Assembly (NCBI GenBank): GCA_025331565.1 | Contig: JAFREQ010000026.1 | Span: 2,170,001 to 2,234,000, forward strand | Direction: 5' to 3' | DNA from: Holacanthus passer | Taxonomy: Eukaryota; Chordata; Actinopteri; Pomacanthidae | Length of the DNA stretch: 64,000 nucleotides | Shown here: positions 49,266 through 61,179 of the stretch, piece after piece | Layout: each line of letters begins with the position of its first letter | Numbering within the stretch: position 1 is the stretch's first letter | Program-made: the position numbers and the translations under genes | Notes under the pieces: generated by a model | Seen by the model: only the letters and a program-made list of their open reading frames with translations | The model's database searches: none | Told to the model about the DNA's origin: nothing

Positions 49266-49666
49266 ACATCCCTTGCATTGTTCCTGAATGCAGTTGTGTA
49301 CATACACTTCCTTTCAAAGAGATAAATGTTCAGTTGAATGAATCATCACTGTGAACAATAGGCCACAAGTCACTTTTTATATAGCCTTGATAATGGTTAA
49401 TGCATGTAACGACAGATAAAAGTAGAAGCATGAGATGACAAAGTGTGGCCATCTCTTATTTAATTGGTAATCATCTTAGACAATAGCTAACTATATGACA
49501 CATTGAAGTGACAGCTTCTGTCGTTGAAGTTTATCACTCCAACATCACTTTGAGTGGAGAAGATGCTGAGTGATCACTACTGCAGCAGCACAGTTAAAAC
49601 AATGATTGACACTGATTTTGTGTCATGTAGACACATACAGTACACTCTCAAATACATACAGCAGTG

Positions 49667-49695
49667 TACTGTTTGTGCAAAGTGCACAAACAGTA
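49667..49695. repeat. Perfect 12-bp inverted repeat (hairpin)
   Basis: TACTGTTTGTGC (49667-49678) and GCACAAACAGTA (49684-49695) are exact reverse complements with the 5-base loop AAAGT. Confidence 0.9.
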
Positions 49696-50649
49696 AAGAT
49701 AAGGAATATTAACATGCACACCCACTCACTCAGCCTCACACACACGCACACAGACCTTTACTGTATAACCCTTAGATAATGTCCTTGCCCTCAGCTGCCA
49801 CTGGCTAATGTGTCGCGCTCGGAGGTGGTGAAATCCGGTCATAGATGCTGGCACTTACCTAAGGTTACACATAAACACACACACGGACACCCACAAACAC
49901 ACAAATGTGCTAACTTGTCCCTGAGGGTGTGACAAGAGGACAGTGAATCAAAGGACGCTGAGAAACAGTCATCTCTGACATAGATTGACTCAGACACCCA
50001 TGTTCTTCCTCCTCCTTGTTCCTTCTCGATTAACAACACAGAGAATAACCTTTACGTTACACTGATTCGAATGTTAGTGTGCTTAGAAAACATAGTCGGT
50101 AATGCAGTAGCATGGAAACAAAGTTAATTGCTGTGAAAAACTATTTTACAAAATATAACTGCACTGTACCCACAGGCATCAACTTTGCATTTCTGGATCC
50201 AGAAACCATCTGTGTTACCTCAAATTTAAATGACTTGCTTGTATTTCCTTTTTTCCTTTATTTGGACTCGCTCCTCTCACTGGACTGTGTGTCAAAATGT
50301 GGTATTTAATTACTGTACCTCCAGTACATTCCCATCCACTGACCTTCAGGTGTACAGCAGAGAATGATGCTATTTAGTTCTAGGTGTGTAGGTTGATTGT
50401 CCCATTTTGTCCTGGAAACCAATTATTTGCTTCCGATGCCTCTTTGAATAATTGTACAATGTTGTTTAAGGTCACAGCAAGACAACTTCAATTCGTCATG
50501 ACTCGGTTTTACTTTGACTCTATAGCCACAACACTATCATTACAAATAATAACTGAAGGTAAACAAGCATATAACTTTCTATAGCTGTCCTTTTGAAGTC
50601 CTTGAGAATCTACACAGATTCCCTTGATGGAAGCAAAACCACATTGTAT

Positions 50650-50650
<1 letters not shown>

Positions 50651-50709
<59 letters not shown>
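50651..50709. repeat. (CA)n microsatellite, 59 bp
   Basis: Uninterrupted CA run, the longest in the window. Threonine/histidine and cysteine/valine frames over it are spurious. Confidence 0.97.
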
Positions 50710-50712
<3 letters not shown>

Positions 50713-53537
50713 CACACACAAATAGCAAACCAATTTTCAAGCTACAAATATATTTTCCCATCAGTTTATTGTGGAACAAACAGTTGAGTGGTGAAGAAAA
50801 ATGCTCCAGGGAGTTCAATTTGCCATTCATGTGTCCTATCTGTGTGAATTAAGAGCCGAAAGTGCTGGTGTAGATACTGGCTACCCCCCCGTATCATGCT
50901 CACCCCTTTATCCAAATGTGTAGAAAGGCAAGGTGGTGCAGACATCAGCAGTTTAGTGAATCTCTGCATGCACTGAGAAATAGGAGGACCTGAGGGAAAA
51001 GGTCAAAGCAATATAAATTTGACATGTAGATAGGAAGGGCTTTTTCACCTTCTGGGGGTGTGGATGTTCTATCCCACGGTTTTGCACATTACATAGAGCT
51101 GTGTGCTGCAAAATGTTCTTTCTTCCTCTCAAGTATAAACCTACTGTATGCCTTTTGTGTTTTATATGTGTGCTTTGTTTGTATGCAAACTTTGCCTGCA
51201 TTCTCAATAAGATGACAAGTTCAACGTCTTACACATTACGTTCAAACTAACGATGGGGTCATACTTTGTAAACATACAACTTCAGTTTGACTTTATCACT
51301 GTTTCATTATTGCAGCTTCAGAACACTATTAATTGCAGACATACTCTTAAGTTACAGAATACGAGAGTTCTTACACACTGATAATGTTAATCATTTTTCA
51401 ATCTTCACAGCTCTTTTACCTAAAGTAGCAATATTACAAAGCCTCTGTAATACATAGTGCACACACATGAATTAGTAATTAGCACTTGGTGTGCATGAAT
51501 TAGTAATTTGTACCCTCTAATTACTGAAGAGTAACTTAACACCAGGCTGAAAAGCAGTGCTTTGCTTCTCTCTTAGCAGTGATGTTGCAGGGTCATGGAG
51601 TACACCTGTCCATCACTGCGGCAAAGGGAGAAGGAAAACCACTGGAGGTCAATAGAAACAAGGTTTTCAGGGGGTGTTAGATTCTCTTTCATTTGTAAAC
51701 ATAGTTGAACAAAGTGTGCTGAAACTCCATCCAAACTCTATGATAAAGAGTGTTGAGGGGAGAAGAACAAATGTAATGAATGAGATGATGTTATTATTTT
51801 AGGGGAGCCATTCATAATATGAAGGCACCACTCTACTAAAATGTAGCTGCACTGCTACACTGTGAGGACAAATTACTTATACATGGGCACAAGTCATTTA
51901 TTAATACCTGCCAGGCTTCAAATAATTCTAGGTGTCAAAGGTGTAATGAATTTATGATTGTAGGAGTTTACTAAAAATCCTTTTAGTGCTTGGCAGTTTT
52001 TTGTTTATAAATATAATTGGTGAAAGGCTCTAAATTTGAACTCAGGCCAGATATCTACTTTAGTGGATGCTAATTTATCTGGATGTTTTTACACATGATT
52101 ATGATTTTAAGATTGAAAGTTTATTCATGACCTTGGGAACAAAAGTTGACAAACCAACTTCAGTAGCTGTTGTGGAACTTTTCTGCAGTGTCTTTCTGGT
52201 CAACTATAGTACTATTTCCAGTGTCCAAAATGAACTCTTAATTTCACCTTTTAAACCCACATAGACAGAACCAAGCCACTTCCTGAGTATAGTTTACCAG
52301 CAGGTGAATACAGTGATGGGTGATTAGTGCCAACTTTAGCCTAGGAGCAGTAGAGGAGTCTCCCTTGTACTTCCTGTCTGAAGGATGAAGCAGGTTGTTT
52401 CTGATGCAACAGTCTGTTACATAAGCTTTGTTAAAATAATGTCATTATATACCTGAAAACTTCATAACAGAAGCCCTAAAGGTGAGATCTATTTATAATA
52501 ACTATTCTAATAGGTGCATCAGATGTTAAATGTAGCATATTTTAGTTAGATTTCCCTTTTTTAGTAAAAACTTGAAAAAATCTTAACTACTGAATATGTT
52601 GAATTTTACACAGTCATAATTGATCATTTCCTCTTTATTTTTCAGCTCAAAGAACTATTAAGAGCTCCACTGTGATGATGGAGAATTTTGTAAACAAGCG
52701 TGTTTAATATTGTTGGTTAATCTTTACTGAGGTAAATGTGACAATTAAGAGCAGCTACTAAATCTATCTTTTGATGAGATTGTCTTGATTATGATTGTTG
52801 TTTGATGAATTGAAAATCTCCAAAGTGCTTACATCTCAGAAACATGAAAAACTAAAAACACAGACCCACACACCAATGTGCTGGTGTGTGTGTGAGCAGA
52901 CATACACCCCTCATTTGTACATGCTCATACAGACCCACACGCTGCTGGTGGTGAAATATCTATTTGCACATTCCTACCGACTGGAAGATATTAATGGGAA
53001 GGGACAGCCTCCCCCAGGCACCAATCAATCAGCATGTCCTCACGCTCGAAGACAGCCTTCATGTGGGACAGACTTGGTGTTTCTGTCAATCTGCAAAGTC
53101 CAGTTTTTTGTGACTGATGTTTCTGAGTGTATGTGAGTACAGTCTTTGTGTGCAAATAGCCACGTCTGTAATTATTTTGATCAAACTCTCACAAACGAGA
53201 TGGAACAAGATAAAAGGTGAACTCACGCTGAACACAGAATGTGATTTCTCTCCTTCAGTCTGTCTCTGACCTTGTAACTCTTCCTCGTCTCCATGATGCA
53301 CAGAAGAGGCATGTAAAAATGATCCCTGAGAACTGCAGTAAAAAGTGCATCATGTGTATAAAACGACCTTAACAGAAAAAGGAAAAAAAGAGAGTGACTG
53401 AAAGAGGATGGACAAAATGTGCTGGCTGTAACTGATGTGTGTATGTGTGTTATAGAGTGACAGAAACAGAATGACAGAGAAAACAGGTTCTGGTCTTCTT
53501 TGTGTCTCTCAGGACATTTGATGAGGACATGTGGAGT

Positions 53538-53810
53538 CTTTCTTCTAAGAATAGTTTAATCCGAACCAAAACCAAAGTGTAAAAATGACAATGTTGTTTT
53601 TGTGTGGATGGTTATAGACTGGACTATTTCTTGTCCTGGCACAGTCAGTTCTTGGAGTCTTGCTTTCACCTTGAGTTTGCCCAACAACCAGCAGGGGCTA
53701 CATGTCTACATGTAGTCAGATTTACTACTGGTACTGGTAGGTGGATTTTGTTACCATTGGATGGAGACAGGCTAGCTGTTCCCCCTGTTCCTGGGATAAT
53801 TTAACTTGTT
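53538..53810. repeat. Teleost foldback-type dispersed repeat, second copy
   Basis: 'Agaatagtttaatccgaacc', 'aaagtgtaaaaatgacaatg', 'agactggactatttcttgtc', 'ctggtaggtggattttgtta' and 'agacaggctagctgttcccc' belong to the same consensus as 23045-23445, covering the other arm. The 66-residue frame at 53604-53804 is repeat sequence. Confidence 0.65.
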
Positions 53811-54239
53811 TTACTGCAGCATTTTTAAAAATTAAATACTGAAGTCATATCCCTGAGTTGGCTCACTAAAGTCATACCCAATATGCATACATTTTGGCCA
53901 GTAAAGAAATATACTTGGCCAGTGGATTTTTTTTTTCATCAACCCGTCCCCTTGGCTTGTGAGTCAAAAAGTTAATTTTGGACACTGGAGACGGAGACGG
54001 GGTTGCAACTGGAACTATTCCAGGACCCAAGTGTGTGTGTTTTGGGGAGGAAGCAGAAAAGGATAAACAGAACAAAATTATGAGTAAGAAATGTGAGCAA
54101 GGAGGAAGGAGAGGTACAAGAGGAAGGAGAAAAAACAAGAAAATGCTAAATGTTTCTATAATTTTTCTGTTCGGCTTAAGACACTAGAAACTAATGATAG
54201 AGGAGGAACAGCTGGATATCTTGCCACTGAGTGTGTTTG

Positions 54240-55000
54240 TGTGCCTCATATGTCTTCTTCCTTACAACCACACTTCCCCTTCTTCCCTATGGTCATTTCT
54301 TCCCCATTATCCTCAACTCCAGCATCACTGATCTGTCCACATCTGTGTGATTCCTCTCTCCCTCTCTCTGTCCTCCCTTCCCTTTGTCTCTCTCTGTACC
54401 ACCTTTTAAATGACAATACCCTTCCTTTCATCACTCCATCCCTCTATGTTTGTTTAGTTTCATTTGCTTTCTAAAACTTATGCTATATCTTTTATCCCAT
54501 CTTCCTCCATCCTCCCACTTGTCCTCCTGTAGAGGAGATACAGTAAGAGCAGCTCTAACTTTCTCTCCCTCCAACCCTGGCTTTCATCTCTTATGGTCAC
54601 CTTGCATCCCGCTGGCTCTCACCTCAACTTCTAACCCGCTCCCCATGTCTCCATCCGTCCATTTACTGCAGCCAGGTTCTCGTTCTCTCTGTCTTCTCTT
54701 CCACTCTCGTTCTCCTTCACTGCCAGCCTCCGTCCTCCTCTTCCTCCAGGCTTCTCCTGCTATGCTCTGTGGCTTTCCCACAACCTTCCCACAATCGTCC
54801 CTCCCATATTTCACCTATCTCTCCATCTCTGCCTCCTTCCCTCTGTGCAACAGATCTTTCTCTGCAGGTCCTTATACACCTGAGAGCACACGACCATCTG
54901 CTCAATGCATCTCTTCCTTTGCTTTACTGTACATTTTTTAGTATCACATCCTGCTCCTCTCTTCTTTGCACTCTGCTCTTCTCTTCGCTCAAGAGTTTTT
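54240..55000. repeat. Pyrimidine-rich low-complexity tract
   Basis: About 760 bases dominated by C and T on the + strand. The frame is open on + (54450-54941, 163 codons rich in S, L, P) and also on - (E, R, G-rich). Open frames on both strands with biased composition indicate low complexity, not coding. Confidence 0.75.
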
Positions 55001-58000
55001 CTGAATCCATTTAAATGCATCAGTTTCCCCTTCAGGAAACACACTTTAGAACTAGAACTCCAGAAGTGAAAGATGTGATTTTACAGTTTATTTCTCACTT
55101 CTGATCTATAGATTGTGTATTTTTTAGTTAAGGGGTTTAGTTTAGGCCTAATTAATTTAACAACCCCTTATGGAAAAAAATACAAACCAAAGGTCAAGTC
55201 ATTTTGCCATAAATATTATTATTTTCTGGTTTAATTTGAAAAAAAAAAAAGGATATTTTTTTCACCCAGAAAATGATGCTTACATAAATAATTGGCCAGA
55301 GAGAAATAAATATATTCAGTACCTTTTTTATTAACAACTGTCTTGCTGAGCATCTGCACTTTATCTGAAATTAAAGATGAAAGCTTGTGAGGTATTAATA
55401 CCTCTTGGGGAGGTCAGGTTTGTTTGCTCCTTGTTAGCTATGTAGTTTTTTAAGTGTTATATTTTGACAAACTAAGTGGTAACTTATAAGCAGATGAAGG
55501 TTGCGTTTACAGATTAAAGGTTGATATTACAGCTACATGTCTGTATATATATCTCTCTTTTTCTCCATTTATGTAATCTGTCAGTCTTATGTTGGCTTAT
55601 TAGTGTATTTTGCTGCCAAATTAAATGTTTTATTGAAATGAAGTTCACCTCAATTCACTTTTACTTGAAGGAAATGAGTTAATATATGTGTATGTGCTCT
55701 TTTACCTAAGGTAAACACCCTGGAAAGTGACAGTATTAAAAGAAGTCTTGGCAACGTGCTGTGTAAGTGGCAGAGTAAAGAGTCATAGCCTTTTCACTTT
55801 GAATGTTTTCCTCTTTGTCATTCTCTCGTCCATTTTTTTGTTCTTGATTTTTCGCTTTGTCCTGTCCTCGTGCTCTCTTTGTTGTTAATATATGAAGGCC
55901 ATTTGTGTTATGAGTCACTTCTCGTCTCCTGTTGAGGTACAGTTGTTTCCTGTGAAAGAGATTAGAGGCTAAGGCATAAGAACATTCACGTCAGGTACCC
56001 TTGCTGTGTCTTGGCACTCACTCCTTTGAGAGTGTTGTGTATGTGTGTGTGTATGAGTGTGATTGCATATCGGAAGGTGTATACGGTGTTAACAGACGGT
56101 TCCTGTATGGGAGAGCAGCACTGTATTTCTGCAATGGGATGTTGTCGCTTCAAATGATGTAAAGGAGCTGAAAAGAAGGTTATCACCTGTGTGTGTTTGT
56201 GTGCATTTGTGTGTTTGAGAGCTAAGTGGGAGTTTGGCACCTGTGTGCTGACTGCAGGGACAGAAACACCAATGCATGTGAAGTTATACAAGGACAACAC
56301 AAGGACTAGGATCAGGAGAGGTGCTGTTCCTGTGTGTATATGCGTGTCTGACATTCTGATGGAGGATATTTTGACTGGTCCTCACTCCTTTGAGAGGCTC
56401 TTTAAGTTTTAGTGTTTGGGTTTGGGGCTTGGGAAAGCAGAAGTATAGAACCAGCACACACAAACACTGGATAGATGCAGTACATTATTCTGCTAACCCC
56501 AAACAGTAATAGAAATGGATGCTGGGATGTAAATAGCAACAGAATTTACAGAGTAGATTTGCAAGATGATCACTCTTCTTTCCAATAAGGCTTGTCTTAT
56601 GAATTTGAGTACATTTTCACATTTTAATTCTTATTTCAACTGGAAACATCTCAACAGTTGCTACTTGTCAGCCTGTAATTCATGGTACATGATCTACCTC
56701 GAAGTCTGGCAGTTTCTTCCAAATGAAAGAGACTGTTTGATGTCCCTCGATTTCATGCAGTCACACATATCAACATTTGGTGTTTATCAAGCTGCATAAA
56801 AGTCATCAATGCACCAGTAAAGGAGGGCAAGAGCTCCGTTAAATGTGCAGGGTGAGACATGTTGAAATAATTACTAACAATATAGGAATTATTTGTTTTA
56901 CACCAGTATAGCACTTTGCTTCATGTTTGGTAAGCGTAGTAGTCTGACTCCTACCTTTTGAAATTTATGTTCCTATGAGAGGTCACTTTGTCAGTAAGTT
57001 TTAATCCTGAGTTTTATAATACAAAAAAAAGGACTCACCCCATTTGCTAAGGCAGGCACAAGCCAGGTAGATTTAAGAATAATTTTTATGTTTGGGCCTA
57101 AATTAAAGCATGCTTTTGCTGGGCGGTAAATAGTTTAATTAAATAAGCTGTTTTTCCTTCAGTAAATCAGGCGCAAGGAGCTATTATATTAATTAGAATG
57201 AACCCATCCTTCATTTTTGGGCTTTCTGGCTGACGATCCTTAAAATACATATTCATCAGTTATACAGAGCTAAATGTTTTGATAAATTACTCTTATTGGC
57301 TTTTTACTCATGAGGCTTTTATTGCACTTCCAGTAACAAGATTTTACTCGCCAAATGGAAAATCTACCCCCAATTGATGCTTAATTTTGGTGTGTGTGTG
57401 TGTGGCAAGGTGCACGCCGGGGAGGGTGGTGCTGCTACGACGGTAGAGGGCTCAGTGGTCGATGACTGTCAGCCACGATGGCATCATCCATCAGCTCAAC
57501 TCTAATCTAGTTCTTCAGTTTTTAACTGCTGCATTATGTTCACCAGCTAATTTGCCAACTGTGTCTTGTCTGCTGTTTGGTGCTGGGCAAGTACTTTACA
57601 GCAGGTTTTTAGAGCCTCTTTGCTGAAAACAGCTGCCTGCTGTGGCCAAAAGTTGACTCCATGAGAGTGAATCAAAACAATAAAGTTGCCAGCAGGAACT
57701 GAGACTTGCTATAAAGCTCCATAGAGCCGAGGGGAACTGCAGATTCGGGTGATAAGTCACTAGGTTCATCACAACATGTGATCCCTTTACCATTGTCATT
57801 TGATACATAAAAATTAAAATATGCTATGGCAGCTTTAAAGATAGCCACAATATTTGTTCAGAAACACTAAATGTATAAACTGAATGTTTGGTTTACAAGA
57901 ACAACAATTTTAATGAGAGGTGTCTGAAGCAAAAAGAGTATGGATATACAAAAATGGGAAAAAAAGCAGAGGCAGGCTGAAAGAAAAAGGCAGTAAGGAA

Positions 58001-61000
58001 ACAAGAGAGGGAGCAAAAGGAAAACTAAAAAAGTGGACACATTAGAGGATTCAAGAGTATAAAAAGGTTCTGGGTTGAGAAGATGAAAGGAAAGAAAGAA
58101 GTTGATGGAGGTTAAAATGTGTGTAAACATAGTCATCACAGTAACATCAGCTAACCTCTAAATCTATCAAGTCAAGATGCTACACTGGCAAGGCCATATT
58201 AAGATTCTCTTAGAGACTGATTCTTAATTCTTTCTACATGAATATTCCTTTCATAAGCCTTCTCATTTGATTCTCATTTGATTTTGAAAGCAACACATGC
58301 ATCTCTATTAGTCAACACACAAAGGCTCAGCTCAAAACGAATTGATTTGCCCACCCTTCACTCTCTGGACTTTCAGCACACTGTTACTCAAAAGATTTGA
58401 AAAAAAAGAAAGGAGATCTTTCTCTGCATGGGGTGCTCACTGACATATTCCTCTCTTGACACTCATGGAGCAAAAGTCTACACTCCATTTTGTGTGATGT
58501 TGGGCTGAATGTGGAGTTGAAATTGGGTGGAGTTGGATTGCCCCCTAAAAGTTGATGATTGGAGTCATCAGTCGGCTCACATTTTGTCAGCTGAAACAGT
58601 ACACTTTTGTTTTTTAGCTGTGTAATGGTACAGAAGCGAATGCAGGAGGAACAGCATGGCAGACTGTAAACTTTACAAACCAAGTCTCAAAATGGCTACA
58701 AAACTAAATGATGTAAATGGAGGGCAGCGTGACACCAGACAGCATGATGCTGGACAGTGCAACTGCAGCATTTTGGCTGCTGCAACGCTCTCTCTTCCGA
58801 CTGTCCAAACCACTTTTGAACCAGACAGTAGTACAACCTTCTCTACAGCCGTCCAGTGTGTTTGACATAGAGACCCTCTGTCATCAGTATGAGCAGGATG
58901 CACACATTAACTTTCTCTGACTGTGTGGAAATCTGATGTTTTCACAAAGGCAATAAATGTGTTTTATATGTAAAACATGACTCATAGGCTGATATGGATT
59001 GGCAGACTAAAAAAAGGAACAAATAGCTGAATCTTTCTGTTATCTCTTTATCTAAGTTTTTTGCATTTAATGCCAGCGTTTTTAATTGACAATTTAAAGT
59101 GTTGAAGGTAAGGTAAAGGTTAGGCACGTAAAGCAACTGGATCATTGTCATGTTTATTTATCTTAAAAATATGTTTATGCTGCTTATTGATTACAGAAAG
59201 GACAACGTCCCCAAACTCTGACGTCAAGTTTAAACATGCTACGTCCCTGTCATTGCACTAAACTTAAGCATTGGACAGTGAACTTTGTGCTGCAGAGCCG
59301 CCCAATGAATGTTAGGGGAATGGGATGAATTAGGAGAATGGGATTGTGTTTTCCCTTGAGTCTGTTTATATTGTTGCCACAGGGCAGGCACCTGTGTGTC
59401 CAGTTGGTCCGTAGGACAGAAATGTACCATGATCTTTCCTAAAAGGGTCTTGAAACCAGTACAGTCTTGGCTTTGCTGGTACGTTTTCAAAGCTTTGGGT
59501 GGGCAGGCAGGTTGTGACATTAAAGAGGCTGCATTTACCCAGCTCACTGTTTCCTTTCCCCCTGTCTCTCTCTTTAACTCCATCTCCCTTTTGTCCTCTC
59601 TTCAATTTTTCTACTGGTCAAGTTAATAGGTCTTTAACCCCATGTCAATGAGCTAGGGGCTTTGGTGTGATCGCCCACACCACGACTGTTCCCTTCCCAA
59701 TTAGGCAGAGATGCAGGCCGAAACACAGCTTCTGTGTGTGTGTGTGCGTGTGAAAGAGATCCTCAAAACATCGCCTGAGGTGCCACAATGAGTGCCATTA
59801 TTGTCATTAATGACAAAGATAATGGGATACAGACGCAAGCGCACAGACGCACACACATACACACTTTCTCTCTCTAAAAATCAGCCTACCCTTCACCCTC
59901 CCAACCACAGATATAAACATAATAATGACTGTTATAATACACACGGATTCCCACTGGGGGCTTGTGAAGATAATACAATCAGGAGATTATTAGCATCACC
60001 AGACTTGAAGCGATTAATTTTATCAAGAGATTGCCTGATTTGATACCGTACAATTCCATTGTGTGTGGCTGATGTCTGAGAGATTGTATTAAGCCTGATA
60101 TTAGTCTGATGTATTATTAAAAGCCTTTGTCATTTTTGTCTGCAAGGATGACAGTGACCTGACTTGATCTAAAAAAGTCTGTCGTTTGTCTTGACCAAAT
60201 AATTGACCACAATTTTGTTTTACATTCCTTTGCATTTTCCTAATAGACCAATAAAGGATTTAACAGACATGACTGTGCTTGAGAAGCAAATTTTGCTCAC
60301 AGTAAGGTCTATACGTATAAGAAAAATGTACTGTAATGTACTCTTACTGTATACTACTACCTATAAGGATTCTAGATAGGAGGAGCTAGATTTTTGTCTG
60401 TAAACGAGTCAGGAGTGTTTTTGATTCAGTTTGTAATATTGAAATAATTATGTTTTAATTATGTTTCTGAAGTTTTATTTCTTTCACCTGCTCTCATTCT
60501 TGATAGCCCACTCTTTATTTTTAATCTCCTTCTTTTTTAGGAAATCGGCTGCATTACTTTGTTAAATGTCAGTAATGTAAATCCAGTTAACAAGACATTT
60601 TCCATTCGAAGTCCTAATATTGATACAGTTTGAATGCTGTAAAGTGGTAGTAGTGTCAACGCTTATGTTGGTGCTGTTCAGCTCTGCAAATCCATCTGGT
60701 AGTTCTCAAAGTACCAGCACTGCCTCAGGAGCACTGAGACTTCTTGAGGGGCAGGAACTACAGTATGGCTCAGGAGCCACAAGTGTAACAAGGTACATCC
60801 AGGGGAACTGCAGCTGAAGTTCCTCAGTTCCTAGAAAGGTTGCTTGACAAGTTGGAGGATACAGGCCTTTATACTGCCTCTGTACACTGCATGAAATGAT
60901 CCATACTCCCTGCACCATGTGTGCTGTCATTGTGACAAATTTCTGTACATTTCTCAGATTGTCGGTGTTGACTTGGACACACACACACACAAGCACGTGT

Positions 61001-61129
61001 ACACATTAAGAAGTCTTTTGCCAGGCCAATTATTGTAAATAGAAATTTTACACTTAATTGAGTTGCTGGCTTAAATCAAGCATAAAAATTCCTATAGGCA
61101 CATCTGCCATAAATGAAAAAGAGAGATAT

Positions 61130-61130
<1 letters not shown>

Positions 61131-61178
<48 letters not shown>
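61131..61178. repeat. (GT)24 microsatellite
   Basis: Uninterrupted GT run of 48 bases. Confidence 0.97.

Positions 61179-61179
<1 letters not shown>

Noticed and set aside
54450..54941. 163-codon frame, the longest in the window
   Set aside because: Lies in a pyrimidine-rich tract with opposite-strand frames also open; serine/leucine/proline low complexity without any motif.
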